From Exiguobacterium sp. s48 (GTDB lineage Bacteria > Bacillota > Bacilli > Exiguobacteriales > Exiguobacteriaceae): a stretch of DNA of 64,000 bases. The position numbers were made by a program, and so were the translations under genes. Shown one piece after another: positions 9,715 to 18,882 of this stretch (its first letter is position 1; the number at the start of each line of letters is the position of its first letter). The stretch covers positions 1,302,001-1,366,000 of the forward strand of contig NZ_JACSKC010000001.1 in assembly GCF_018617395.1 (NCBI RefSeq). The letters run 5' to 3'. Below the pieces are notes generated by a model. It saw only the letters and a list, made by a program, of their open reading frames with translations, was not told the DNA's origin and searched no databases.

Positions 9715-10446
9715 TCACGTCTCAAGTAACCGTTCAATCTCTCGCTTCATCGTCGCATTCACTTCATATCTCGCTTCGATAAAACGTAAGATTGCCGCTG
9801 CCGCGACGCCTGACTTGCCATATCCTAATACCCCGCACAACAGGAAAGAAATCATTTTTGGATGTCTCGACTCGACCCGACGTGTTGGATTGAATGGATC
9901 CCCTTGTTCCCCCATCGCCTTCAACACGTTCTGAACGGCCGCGACCTGAATGAGTTCGAATCCGGCGAGCGTCTCACCACGGCGTTCCCGTAGTAAGCCG
10001 ACGTATAGGTTCGTCAACGCTTCTTCAAAATAATAAGCCGCTGCTTCACGGGAGATTGCAAGATGTGGTGTTGCAAATACCTCAAGCGCCTCGTCACGTC
10101 GCCAGACGACACGTCCTGGCGTATAGGCGATGGTCGCCAGTTCGTGCAGTTCAAACACGGCGAACTCACCATAAATGCCGTCATGATACATGATCTTATG
10201 TCCGTCTCTCGTGTTTTGGAACTGATAGTGAAGCGGTTCGACCTCGAGCCAGTCGAGTCGGTCGATAAAGCGCGCCTTCTGCCCATCCTCGACAATCAAA
10301 AAGAAATCGAGGTCTGAATACTCATCCAACCGCTCCGTCTCTTGTCCGATCGAACCTAGTGCAAGCAACATAAGCGTTCCTTCATGTGCGGCGACCGATT
10401 CCCCAATTCGTTCCATCCGGTCGAGTAATACATCTCGTTTTGTCAT
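9715..10446 (-). CDS. Nucleotidyltransferase-fold protein, lincosamide-ANT-like
   Basis: Soluble protein of 243 aa. The nucleotidyltransferase signature is LALGSIGQETERLDEYSDLDFFLIV: GS followed by DxD, which binds metal and NTP. The N-terminal catalytic domain is followed by a helical domain, a layout like the LnuB/LnuF lincosamide nucleotidyltransferases and related antibiotic adenylyltransferases. Activity on a drug is not shown by sequence alone. It sits between yusI and fadE, where Bacillus has no such gene, so it may have been inserted. RBS GAGGGGGAG. Confidence 0.6.
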   Translation of the reverse strand: MTKRDVLLDRMERIGESVAAHEGTLMLLALGSIGQETERLDEYSDLDFFLIVEDGQKARFIDRLDWLEVEPLHYQFQNTRDGHKIMYHDGIYGEFAVFELHELATIAYTPGRVVWRRDEALEVFATPHLAISREAAAYYFEEALTNLYVGLLRERRGETLAGFELIQVAAVQNVLKAMGEQGDPFNPTRRVESRHPKMISFLLCGVLGYGKSGVAAAAILRFIEARYEVNATMKREIERLLET

Positions 10447-10485
10447 CGTCTCTCCCCCTCGTCTCTATTGTACGTGGCAGAGCTC

Positions 10486-10525
10486 AAAAAAAGAAAGGGT
10501 CGACCGCGTCCGGTCCACCCTTTCT
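10486..10525 (-). terminator. Terminator of fadNAE
   Basis: Minus strand AGAAAGGGT-GGACCG and CGGTCG-ACCCTTTCT arms, then a run of T. It follows the fadE stop codon. Confidence 0.9.
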
Positions 10526-10535
10526 GTCCATTTGA

Positions 10536-12320
10536 TTAGACGATAAACTTGTTCGCTTTGATAAGGCTCGCTGCGACTTCGCGCTTCGTCCCGATCACGT
10601 TGATCGGCTGATAGCGGCTGAACTTCTTCATTGCCGAGAGAAGCATACGCTGCTCGTCGCCAGACGCCGCTGCGTACAACACTTCTTTCGCCATGAGTTC
10701 GACTTGTTTGAATACTTGCTCCGCAAAGATTTCTGTATAGCGGACTTTGAGCGTGTTCTTCTCTTCGCCTGTGCGTCCAATCGCTTTGTCTGTACGAGCG
10801 ATGGCTGCTTCAAGCGCATAGATGGCACTGATCATGTCTGCAATCTTCGCCAAGATTTCTTGTTCGTTTTGAAGGTCTTGTTGATACTTCTGGACAGCCG
10901 TACCTGCGACCATCAAGTTGATCTTCTTCATGTTCGAAAGGAGCATCTTCTCGCGAGCGAGCGGTGAGCCATCCAATTCTTGTGGCATATAGCTCATGAG
11001 CTCTTTTTGAAGTTTTTGTGCTTCTGCGAGGAGCGGCAATTCACCTTTCATCGCTTTCTTGAGGAGCGTACCTGGGACGATCAAACGGTTGATTTCGTTC
11101 GTTCCTTCGAAGATGCGGTTGATGCGCGAGTCACGGTAGAGGTTCTCGACTTCATACTCTGCCATGAATCCGTATCCACCATGAATCTGGACGGCTTCGT
11201 CGACAACGTAGTCGAACGTTTCAGAAGCGAATACTTTGTTGAGTGAGCATTCGATCGCATATTCTGCGATCGCTTGTGCGACTTTTGATCCGTCACGCAT
11301 GTTCTCGTCACCAAGTGCGTCCAAGCTATCTTGGAACAAGCCGCCCGTACGATAGACTGAACTTTCCATCGCATAGATGTTCGCTGCCATCGTCGCCAAC
11401 TTCTCTTGGATGAGTGGGAATTGGCTGATCGGTGTCTTGAACTGTTTACGCTCGTTCGCATATTGAACCGAGAGGTCGAACGCACGTTTTGATGAACCGA
11501 CTGCTCCGACTGCGAGTTTGTAACGACCGACGTTCAAGATGTTGAAGGCGATGACGTGACCTTTTCCGACTTCACCGAGAAGGTTGTCGACTGGTACTTC
11601 GACATCTTCAAGGATGAGCGTACGTGTCGACGAGCCCTTGATTCCCATCTTCTGCTCTTCTGCGCCTGTTGAGACTCCTTTGAAGTCACGCTCGACGATG
11701 AAGGCACTGAACTTGTCGCCATCGATTTTCGCGTAGACGACGAAGACGTTTGCGAAGCCAGCGTTTGTGATCCATTGTTTCTCACCGTTCAAGACGTAGT
11801 GCGTGCCCGCTTCGTTCAAGACAGCTGTCGTTTTCGCACCGAGGGCGTCAGACCCTGAGCCTGGCTCAGTGAGGGCGTAAGCCGCGATCCATTCGCCTGT
11901 CGCGAGTTTTGGCAAGTATTTGTGCTTTTGCTCTTCTGATCCGAAGAAGACGATCGGAAGCGTCCCAATCCCGACGTGTGCGCCGTAGCTGAGTGCGAAC
12001 GAACGTGCTTTCGCGAAGCGCTCCGTGATGATCGAAGATGAGATTTTATCGAGTTGGTAACCGCCGTACTCTTCTGGAACGTCTGCTCCGAGAAGACCGA
12101 GCTCGCCCGCTTCTTTCAACAATTCGACAGAGAGGTCGAACTCGTGTTTCTCGATGCGCTCGAGAACTGGCATGACGCGGTCATCGACGAATCCAGCCGT
12201 CGTGTCCCCAATCATCTTATGCTCATCTGAGAAATCCTCTGGTGTGAAGAGACGCTCTGCGTCGAGTGCGTCAATGACAAAGCTACCGCCTTTAATCAAT
12301 TCATGTTCTGTACGTTCCAT
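10536..12320 (-). CDS. fadE: Acyl-CoA dehydrogenase FadE
   Basis: FAD-dependent acyl-CoA dehydrogenase, first oxidation step of the beta-oxidation cycle, 594 aa. The family signatures are AYALTEPGSGSDALGAKTT and, later, QIHGGYGFMAEYEVENLYRDSRINRIFEGTNEI with the Arg and Glu region of the active site. The extra C-terminal helical domain of about 190 aa is normal for the long Bacillus form (YusJ). The start at 12320 (MERTEHELIKGG) has AAGGGGGA 7 nt upstream; the reading frame extends further up with no support. It is the last gene of fadNAE, 13 nt after fadA. Confidence 0.95.
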   Translation of the reverse strand: MERTEHELIKGGSFVIDALDAERLFTPEDFSDEHKMIGDTTAGFVDDRVMPVLERIEKHEFDLSVELLKEAGELGLLGADVPEEYGGYQLDKISSSIITERFAKARSFALSYGAHVGIGTLPIVFFGSEEQKHKYLPKLATGEWIAAYALTEPGSGSDALGAKTTAVLNEAGTHYVLNGEKQWITNAGFANVFVVYAKIDGDKFSAFIVERDFKGVSTGAEEQKMGIKGSSTRTLILEDVEVPVDNLLGEVGKGHVIAFNILNVGRYKLAVGAVGSSKRAFDLSVQYANERKQFKTPISQFPLIQEKLATMAANIYAMESSVYRTGGLFQDSLDALGDENMRDGSKVAQAIAEYAIECSLNKVFASETFDYVVDEAVQIHGGYGFMAEYEVENLYRDSRINRIFEGTNEINRLIVPGTLLKKAMKGELPLLAEAQKLQKELMSYMPQELDGSPLAREKMLLSNMKKINLMVAGTAVQKYQQDLQNEQEILAKIADMISAIYALEAAIARTDKAIGRTGEEKNTLKVRYTEIFAEQVFKQVELMAKEVLYAAASGDEQRMLLSAMKKFSRYQPINVIGTKREVAASLIKANKFIV

Positions 12321-12333
12321 ATCCGATTCCCCC

Positions 12334-13506
12334 TTAAAGTAATTCGAAGACACCAGCCGCGCCCATTCCGCCGCCGATACACATCGTGACAACCCCATAC
12401 TTCTCATTGCGTCGTTTCATCTCATGCAAGATCGAAACAGAGAGTTTTGCTCCAGTACATCCGAGTGGGTGACCGAGGGCGATGGCGCCGCCGTTCACGT
12501 TCACTTTCGATGGATCGATGCCGAGTTCACGGATGACACCGAGTGACTGACTCGCGAACGCTTCGTTCAACTCGAACAATCCGACTTCTTCTAACTTCAC
12601 GCCAGCCATCTCGAGTGCTTTCGGAATGGCGACGACTGGTCCGATTCCCATCACTTCCGGACGGACACCGCCGACCGCGAACGAGAGGAACTTGGCCATC
12701 GGTTGCAACCCTTGGCGTTCTGCTTCTTCACGATCCATGACGAGAACTGCTGCTGCTCCGTCGGATACTTGTGAAGCGTTACCCGCCGTGACCGACCCTT
12801 TAATTTTGAAAGCCGGGCGAAGTTTACCGAGCGCTTCGATTGTCGAATCGGCGCGGACACCTTCGTCATGCTTGACGACTTTCTCCACTTCCGCGACTTT
12901 CCCGTCTTCACCGAGTACGTGCTCGATGACCGTCACAGGAACGATTTCTTCCTGGAACTTGCCACCAGCGATGGCTGCCGCCGCCTTTTGGTGACTGTTG
13001 ATGGCAAATGCATCTTGGTCTTCGCGCGAGATGTTGTATTCAGCTGCGACACGTTCTGCCGTATGCCCCATACTCATGTAGTACTCTGGTGCCGTCTCCA
13101 TGATATGTGGGTTTGGACGGATGACGTGACCACCCATCGGCACTTGGCTCATCGATTCCATACCGCCGGCGATGATTGCCGTCGCTTGACCGATCATGAT
13201 TTTGGCCGCCGCGTCCGCGATGGCTTGAAGGCCTGACGAGCAGTAGCGGTTGATGGTGATCGCTGGAACTTCGTGCGACAGTCCCCCCCGGACCGCCGCA
13301 TAGCGAGCGATGTTCATCCCTTGCTCCGCTTCTGGCATCGCACAACCCATGATGACGTCATCAATCGGGCCTTTATATCCTGAACGCTCAAGCGTTGCCT
13401 TGATGGCATATCCCGCGAGTTCGTCCGAACGAACGTTACGGAACGATCCGCGTTTTGCTTTTCCGACCGGCGTCCGTGCGCCGGCTACGATGACTGCTTC
13501 CCTCAT
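12334..13506 (-). CDS. fadA: Acetyl-CoA C-acyltransferase (thiolase) FadA
   Basis: Thiolase of 390 aa that cleaves 3-ketoacyl-CoA to acetyl-CoA and a shortened acyl-CoA. The nucleophile is C89 in [11 protein letters not shown], the base C376 in [10 protein letters not shown], and H346 in [16 protein letters not shown]. It lies between fadN (18 nt) and fadE (13 nt) with a good RBS AAAGGGGGA. Confidence 0.96.
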   Translation of the reverse strand: MREAVIVAGARTPVGKAKRGSFRNVRSDELAGYAIKATLERSGYKGPIDDVIMGCAMPEAEQGMNIARYAAVRGGLSHEVPAITINRYCSSGLQAIADAAAKIMIGQATAIIAGGMESMSQVPMGGHVIRPNPHIMETAPEYYMSMGHTAERVAAEYNISREDQDAFAINSHQKAAAAIAGGKFQEEIVPVTVIEHVLGEDGKVAEVEKVVKHDEGVRADSTIEALGKLRPAFKIKGSVTAGNASQVSDGAAAVLVMDREEAERQGLQPMAKFLSFAVGGVRPEVMGIGPVVAIPKALEMAGVKLEEVGLFELNEAFASQSLGVIRELGIDPSKVNVNGGAIALGHPLGCTGAKLSVSILHEMKRRNEKYGVVTMCIGGGMGAAGVFELL

Positions 13507-13524
13507 CTGTATTGTCCCCCTTTA

Positions 13525-15936
13525 TCAGTTCCGTAGTGGTTTGCCTTTCACGAGCATGTGTTGCATCCGTTGTTGTGACTTCGGCTCTCCGATGAGGCTT
13601 AAGAAAGCTTCGCGTTCGATGTCAAGGAAGTACTGCTCATCGACGAGCGTACCGTATGCCAAGTCGCCACCACTGATGACGTGTGCGAGTTTCTTCGCAA
13701 TCTTCAAATCGTGCTCTGAAATATAACCACCGTAGAACATTTCGTACGCCGCGAGTTCGAGCGTCGCTTTACCTGTTTGACCGACGACCGGTAACTTCTC
13801 ACGAACCGGTGCCGTGTACCCGTCAGCCAGTTCAAGGACCGTTTGTTTCGCATCGAACGTCAAGTGATCGCGGTTCATCGAGATGCCGTCGACCGCACGA
13901 TGGTAACCGAGTGCTTTAGCATCAAATGCCGACTTCGATACTTTCGCCATCGCGATGTTCTCGAACGTCTGTTGCGCAGCCTTCTCGATATTTTGCATCG
14001 ATTTTGGTGTCTGCTCAAGGAGTCGACGGTACGTGTTGACGTTTCCGCCCCCACCAGGGATGAGGCCGACACCGACTTCGACAAGACCCATGTATGTCTC
14101 AAGTGCGGCTTGCATACGGGCTGCCGGTAAGCTGATTTCCGTTCCACCACCGAGCGTCATACCGTACGGTGCAGCAACGACCGGACGACTTGAATAACGA
14201 ATCTTTTGAACGACTTGTTGGAACTTGTTGATGATCCAATCGAGTTCGAACCAGTTCTCGTCTTCGGCTTCCATGAGCATCATCGCAAGGTTCGCACCGA
14301 CACAGAAGTTCTTGCCGTCGTTGGCGAGGACCATTCCTTTGAAGTCTTGCTCGACGCGGTCGATCGACTGTTCGATCATCTGCATGATGTCGACACCGAT
14401 CGCGTTGTTTGGTGATGTGAATTCGAGTGCGACGACGTCATCGCCGATATCGACGAGGCGTGCCCCACCGTTTTCTAAGATGATGCCGTTTGATTTTGCG
14501 AGCGGTTTGAGTTTCAATTCTTTCGGGTTGACGGTCTTCTCGACATACGCCTTCGACGCTTTATCGTAATACTGGTCTCCCTTGTAGAATGACGTGTTGC
14601 CTGCAGCAAGCATCTCATCGATCCATGCCGGGACGTCATAGCCTTCCGCTTTCATACGCTCGACTGATTTCTCCACACCGAGGGCATCCCACATCTCGAA
14701 CGGTCCGAATTTCCAACCAAAGCCCCACTTCATCGCATCGTCAATCGCAACAATCGTATCGGCAATCTCACCAGTGAGACGTGCCGAGTAAGCGAGCGTC
14801 TTCGCCGTGATTGGCCAGAGCAATTGTCCGACGCGACCTTTGTTCAAGATGGCACCTTTCAACTTCGCTTTTGAGCCTGGAAGTGACTTGATTTGATCGA
14901 GCTCAGGACCTGTAATCGCTTTCAATTGTTCGTACTCAAACGTCTGAAGGTTCAATTCCTGGATGACCTTGCCTTCTTTCTTATAGAAGCCTTGACCGGC
15001 CTTTTGTCCGATCCAGCCTTTTTCGACGAGTTGCTTCATTTCTGAAGGAACGTCGAACGTGTCCTTCTCTTCCCCAGCTTCGAGCGTCTCGTAGACGTTA
15101 CCCGCCACGTGGACGAACGTGTCGATTCCGACGACATCGAGTGTGCGGAATGTCGCCGATTTCGGACGACCGATGAGTGGACCTGTGATCGAGTCCATCT
15201 CTCCGATTGAAGCGTTTTGTTTGAGCATCTCTTCGAACGTGACGAGAAGACCATACGTCCCGATGCGGTTCCCGATGAAGTTCGGTGTGTCTTTTGCTTC
15301 GACGACACCTTTTCCAAGACGATCTTCCGCGAAACGTGACATGAAGTCGATGACTGGGCGTGCTGTCTTCTCCGTCGGGATGAGTTCGAGCAACTTCAAG
15401 TAGCGCGGTGGATTGAAGAAGTGCGTCCCGAGGAAGCGTGATTTCAATCCTTCCGGAAGGGCACTTGCCATCGCTTCGATGGAGATCCCTGACGTGTTCG
15501 AGCTGAGAATCGCATCTTCACGGATGTAAGGTGCAATCTTCTCGAAGAGTTGTTGCTTCACATCAAGACGTTCGACGACGACTTCGATGACCCAATCCGC
15601 TTCTTTCAAACGCTCTAAGTCATCTTCTAAGTTCCCGACTTCGATGAAGTTGAGATGATCGGCTGTCGCGAGTGGTGCTGGATTTTGTTTCAATAGTTTT
15701 TGACGGTTTTCTGAGGCGATGCGATTGCGTACTTCTGGTGACTCGAGCGTCAACCCTTTCGCTTCCTCTTTAGCTGTCAATTCACGTGGTACGATGTCGA
15801 GCATGAGCGAACGAATCCCCGCGTTCGCCAAGTGAGCCGCAATCCCCGCCCCCATTACTCCTGAACCGATGACGACCGCAAAACGAATTGAGTTCGTCAA
15901 ACGGAGGTCGGTTGATTGTTCGATGTGACTCGTCAT
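13525..15936 (-). CDS. fadN: 3-hydroxyacyl-CoA dehydrogenase / enoyl-CoA hydratase FadN
   Basis: Bifunctional beta-oxidation enzyme, 803 aa. An N-terminal NAD-binding domain starts at GSGVMGAGIAAHLANAG; the dehydrogenase region follows (SSNTSGISIEAM, GTHFFNPPRYLKLLELIPT). A crotonase domain occupies about residues 500-720, with its oxyanion-type glycine region (FCVGANLAMML, GLIPGGGG). Order and length match B. subtilis FadN (YusL). First gene of the operon, with FadR-like operators upstream. The start has AGGGGGG 6 nt upstream. Confidence 0.95.
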   Translation of the reverse strand: MTSHIEQSTDLRLTNSIRFAVVIGSGVMGAGIAAHLANAGIRSLMLDIVPRELTAKEEAKGLTLESPEVRNRIASENRQKLLKQNPAPLATADHLNFIEVGNLEDDLERLKEADWVIEVVVERLDVKQQLFEKIAPYIREDAILSSNTSGISIEAMASALPEGLKSRFLGTHFFNPPRYLKLLELIPTEKTARPVIDFMSRFAEDRLGKGVVEAKDTPNFIGNRIGTYGLLVTFEEMLKQNASIGEMDSITGPLIGRPKSATFRTLDVVGIDTFVHVAGNVYETLEAGEEKDTFDVPSEMKQLVEKGWIGQKAGQGFYKKEGKVIQELNLQTFEYEQLKAITGPELDQIKSLPGSKAKLKGAILNKGRVGQLLWPITAKTLAYSARLTGEIADTIVAIDDAMKWGFGWKFGPFEMWDALGVEKSVERMKAEGYDVPAWIDEMLAAGNTSFYKGDQYYDKASKAYVEKTVNPKELKLKPLAKSNGIILENGGARLVDIGDDVVALEFTSPNNAIGVDIMQMIEQSIDRVEQDFKGMVLANDGKNFCVGANLAMMLMEAEDENWFELDWIINKFQQVVQKIRYSSRPVVAAPYGMTLGGGTEISLPAARMQAALETYMGLVEVGVGLIPGGGGNVNTYRRLLEQTPKSMQNIEKAAQQTFENIAMAKVSKSAFDAKALGYHRAVDGISMNRDHLTFDAKQTVLELADGYTAPVREKLPVVGQTGKATLELAAYEMFYGGYISEHDLKIAKKLAHVISGGDLAYGTLVDEQYFLDIEREAFLSLIGEPKSQQRMQHMLVKGKPLRN

Positions 15937-15956
15937 AGTGTTCCCCCCTAAAATGA

Positions 15957-15977
15957 GAATGAATAGTGATTCATTTC
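15957..15977 (-). promoter_or_regulatory. Second, weaker FadR-like site
   Basis: Dyad ATGAAT-AGTG-ATTCAT at 15959-15974, just upstream of the fadN RBS. It matches the FadR consensus (GAATGA-N4-TCATTC) only partly. Confidence 0.4.
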
Positions 15978-16019
15978 ACGCGTAAAAAAAATCGCAATCA
16001 CCATCGTGTTTACTCTTCT

Positions 16020-16048
16020 ATCATAAATGAATGAACATTCATTCGCAA
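16020..16048 (-). promoter_or_regulatory. fadNAE promoter with FadR operator
   Basis: Minus strand -35 TTGCGA (16043-16048), 17-nt spacer, -10 TATGAT (16020-16025). The spacer holds GAATGA-ACAT-TCATTC (16029-16044), which fits the B. subtilis FadR consensus GAATGA-MTAN-TCATTC in all but one base. FadR repression lifted by long-chain acyl-CoA is the expected control. Confidence 0.8.
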
Positions 16049-16150
16049 GCGTTCATTTTTCAATTTCATTCCATTTTTTGAATGAGCGATTAGTTTTCAA
16101 TGGGTGTGGTATAGACAAAAAGAGTCAAATTCAGAAAGGGGAATGTATAC

Positions 16151-17053
16151 ATGCGCGATAATCGTCTGAACACCGTAGGCAGTCGAAAAGATTTTGAGGC
16201 ATTTAAAAAGAAGGCACAAGAACAGGCACACCAACCGGGAATCGATTCGAAAATGGAACCCTTCCCCATCTATGAACGGGAAGATTATAAAGGAAGTGAC
16301 AAGTTAAAAGATAAGGTCGCCATCATCACCGGTGGGGATTCTGGGATTGGAAAGTCGGTCGCCATCTTTTTCGCCCACGAAGGTGCGAACTCCGTCATCG
16401 TCTATAAGGACCAGAACGAACTCGAGGACGCGGAAGCGACGAAAGAACGGATTGAGGACTTAGGTCAAGCCTGTCTATTACTTCAAGGCGACCTCGGAGA
16501 ATCTTCTTTCTGTCAACGAGTCGTCGAAGAGACGCTCGAGACGTTCGGCCGGATCGACATCCTCGTCAACAACGCCGCCGAGCAGCATCCACAGGAATCG
16601 CTCCTCGACATTTCGGACGATCAACTCGAGAAGACGTTCCGCACGAATATCTTCAGCATGTTTTACTTAACGAAAGCGGCGCTCCCTTACTTAAAAGAAG
16701 GCGCGAGCATCATCAATACGACCTCAATCACGGCCTATGAAGGAAACGACCAATTAATTGACTATGCGTCGACGAAAGGTGCCATCACGGCATTCACTCG
16801 CTCGCTTGCCAAAAACTTGGCGGACAAGAAGATTCGCGTCAACGGGGTCGCCCCGGGACCGATTTGGACGCCGCTCATCCCGTCAACGTTTGACGCGGAG
16901 AAAGTGAAATCGTTCGGTGACTCTTCCGAGATGAAACGACCGGGGCAACCGGCCGAACTCGCACCGGCCTATGTCTACCTCGCAAGCGATGATTCGACGT
17001 ACGTCAGTGGTCAAGTCATTCACGTAAACGGTGGTACAGTGATTAACGGATAA
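16151..17053 (+). CDS. Short-chain dehydrogenase, general-stress type
   Basis: NAD(P)-dependent SDR of 300 aa. The cofactor motif is TGGDSGIGKSV, followed by LVNNAAEQH, and the active site YASTK with its upstream Ser (NTTSITAYEG). The 40-residue N-terminal extension and the sequence as a whole resemble B. subtilis general stress proteins YdaD/YhdF (Gsp39 type). Substrate unknown. RBS GAAAGGGG before ATG 16151. It is transcribed divergently from fadNAE. Confidence 0.85.
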   Translation: MRDNRLNTVGSRKDFEAFKKKAQEQAHQPGIDSKMEPFPIYEREDYKGSDKLKDKVAIITGGDSGIGKSVAIFFAHEGANSVIVYKDQNELEDAEATKERIEDLGQACLLLQGDLGESSFCQRVVEETLETFGRIDILVNNAAEQHPQESLLDISDDQLEKTFRTNIFSMFYLTKAALPYLKEGASIINTTSITAYEGNDQLIDYASTKGAITAFTRSLAKNLADKKIRVNGVAPGPIWTPLIPSTFDAEKVKSFGDSSEMKRPGQPAELAPAYVYLASDDSTYVSGQVIHVNGGTVING

Positions 17054-17059
17054 TGGATT

Positions 17060-17091
17060 GAAGACTCAGTTCGTAGCTGAGTCTTCTTTTT
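17060..17091 (+). terminator. Terminator of the SDR gene
   Basis: GAAGACTCAG and CTGAGTCTTC arms, then TTTTT. Confidence 0.9.
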
Positions 17092-17094
17092 GTG

Positions 17095-17219
17095 CAGTGC
17101 GTCCTTTCGGCGCCCATGCTTTCAGCAGGCAATCCCGAAGCCTCCTCGCGCCGTTCCCGGCACTGCGGGGTCTTCGTCGGATTGCTTTCCTGCATGAGTC
17201 AGGGCGCCGACGGACCACT
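17095..17219. repeat. Dispersed palindromic repeat, copy 1
   Basis: GC-rich imperfect palindrome of about 120 bp. Outer arms GGCGCCC/GGGCGCC and inner GCAGGCAATCC/GGATTGCTTTCCTGC frame a centre with GCCTCCTCGCGC and GCGGGGTC. A second copy lies at 46540-46659 in the opposite orientation with about 80 percent identity by eye. Similar intergenic palindromes are known in Bacillaceae. It may act as a structured RNA element or a nonautonomous mobile unit. Confidence 0.75.
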
Positions 17220-17292
17220 GAAAAATAACATGACCATCTACGTCGTACACCAAGTATACTAATGACAAATAGGTAAATATGGAGGCTAGTCA

Positions 17293-17718
17293 ATGACAAA
17301 CCCATACAATGATGATGCGTATGACGAAGAGCACGACGAAGATATTTTAGAGTTCGACCCGCATTTTGACCATGATGCTAAGATGGAAATCAATTTGAAT
17401 GAATCAGGCGTCAACTTCGTCGGCAACGCTGAAGGCTATCTCGCCCTTGCGCGAATGTTTACATTTTTAGCGCAAACACATATGTCTATTCGAATGGAAG
17501 AAAATCCTCCGCCTGACGTAAATACTTCCTACGGATATGGTCCGTACCATATGACTGATTTTATCCGAGAAGATTTCATTCAAAATAAACAGTATATATT
17601 CAATCCAGGTGCTCTACGCGATGTGCATCCAGAAGAACATCAAGAACTGTTCTTTTGGCTGTCCGATCAAATCGGTCCAGATTTTTGGGTAAGCGAGGAC
17701 GAGAACAAGAAATCGTAA
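17293..17718 (+). CDS. Hypothetical acidic protein
   Basis: Soluble protein of 141 aa, very acidic at the N-terminus (EEHDEDILEFDPHFDHD). No motif I recognise. The middle (NLNESGVNFVGNAEGYLALARMFTFLA) has the look of a small alpha/beta domain, such as those of bacterial immunity proteins, but this is a guess. GGAGG lies 7 nt before ATG 17293. It sits directly after palindromic repeat copy 1 and has no operon partner. Confidence 0.6.
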   Translation: MTNPYNDDAYDEEHDEDILEFDPHFDHDAKMEINLNESGVNFVGNAEGYLALARMFTFLAQTHMSIRMEENPPPDVNTSYGYGPYHMTDFIREDFIQNKQYIFNPGALRDVHPEEHQELFFWLSDQIGPDFWVSEDENKKS

Positions 17719-17765
17719 CACCTCCGGTAGTTAGATGACCGAACGCATCGACGTGATCTATACAT

Positions 17766-17805
17766 CAAAAAGCACGAACGTCCTCGACGGACGTTCGTGC
17801 TTTTC
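17766..17805. terminator. Bidirectional terminator
   Basis: Perfect 13-bp stem AGCACGAACGTCC / GGACGTTCGTGCT, A-run left and T-run right. It serves the convergent 17293 gene and putB. Confidence 0.9.
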
Positions 17806-18723
17806 TCATTTCTTCACCATGCCTTTTAACACGAACGCCACGTTTGCCGGACGTTCCGCGAGACGGCGCATGAAGTAGCCGTACCAGTCACGACCGTATG
17901 GCACGTAGACACGGACTTTGTATCCTTGGCGCACGAGCTCGAGTTGACGCTCGACGCGGATGCCGTATAACATCTGGAACTCGAACTGGTCGAGCGGGAT
18001 GTTGTTCTCTTTGACGTGCTCGATAATGGCGTCAATCATATGGTCATCGTGTGTCGCGATGGATGCGTAGTTCCCGTTCGCAAGATGGAGTTTGACGAGC
18101 TTCACGTAGTTATGGTCCACGTCCTCTTTTTCAGGGAACGCGACCGTCGCCGGCTCTTTATATGCCCCTTTGACGATACGAAGGTTCGGCTTGAGCGGCG
18201 CGAGATGATTGATGTCATCTTCTGAGCGGTACAAGTACGACTGGATGACCGTTCCGAGACCGTCAAATTCAGACTTCAGCTTTTTGAACAATTCGAGCGT
18301 CTTCTCACAGCGCTGCTCATCTTCCATATCGATGGCCACAAAGACCCCGACTCGTTGTGCGACCGTCAAGATTTGACGCATGTTGTCTTCAATCAACTCG
18401 TCCGAGATATCGAATCCGAGTGACGTCAGCTTGAGTGACATATAGGCATCTAATTGCTCTTCTGCCATAATTTCAATCGCACGCATGATCTCGTCGCGAT
18501 TCGTATTCGCCTCTTCAACCGTCTTAATAAATTCCCCGAGATGATCGACCGTGACCGACAACCCTTTCGCGTTCAATTCGCGAATCGTCGGGACAGAAGC
18601 CTTAAAGTCTTCCCCCGCTACAAAGCGTGATGCACCAAATCGTAGGCCATATTTCTTTGCCAAACTGTTGAGTGTTTTGTTTTGTGACATGTAGATAAAT
18701 CCATCGCGCAACACTTTTTCCAT
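17806..18723 (-). CDS. putB: Proline dehydrogenase
   Basis: FAD-dependent proline oxidase, 305 aa from the chosen start. Family features: SVDHLGE-type region TVDHLGEF, the IDMEDEQ segment, LRIVKGAYKEP, SIATHDD and the C-terminal LRxxE-type stretch YGRDWYGYFMRRLAERP, which binds proline. It oxidises L-proline to pyrroline-5-carboxylate. It stands in for yusM beside fadNAE, as in Bacillus. Start 18723 has AAGGGGGA 8 nt upstream. Confidence 0.92.
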   Translation of the reverse strand: MEKVLRDGFIYMSQNKTLNSLAKKYGLRFGASRFVAGEDFKASVPTIRELNAKGLSVTVDHLGEFIKTVEEANTNRDEIMRAIEIMAEEQLDAYMSLKLTSLGFDISDELIEDNMRQILTVAQRVGVFVAIDMEDEQRCEKTLELFKKLKSEFDGLGTVIQSYLYRSEDDINHLAPLKPNLRIVKGAYKEPATVAFPEKEDVDHNYVKLVKLHLANGNYASIATHDDHMIDAIIEHVKENNIPLDQFEFQMLYGIRVERQLELVRQGYKVRVYVPYGRDWYGYFMRRLAERPANVAFVLKGMVKK

Positions 18724-18850
18724 CTGATTTTCCCCCTTACTTTTACACCCATCTATCTCTATGATGATGTCTGCAATTATTATGACACACAAACGTCATT
18801 TCGTCTGTATTTTTGTAACCGTTTGCAGCACTTTCTTCCCAACTTTTCAA

Positions 18851-18882
18851 AAAAGACAGACGCCCCGTAGGACGGCTGTCTT
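18851..18882 (-). terminator. Terminator of the hemolysin III gene
   Basis: AAGACAG and CTGTCTT outer arms with an inner CGTCC/GGGCG stem, then a T-run. The stem overlaps the stop codon. Confidence 0.8.

Noticed and set aside
15957-15977. Fur site before fadN
   Set aside because: GAGAATGAATAGTGATTC has dyad symmetry but fits FadR better than Fur, and fatty acid genes are the context.
16090-16120. Sigma-B promoter before the SDR gene
   Set aside because: GTTTTC and GGTATA are present but only 8 nt apart, too short for sigma-B, so not called.
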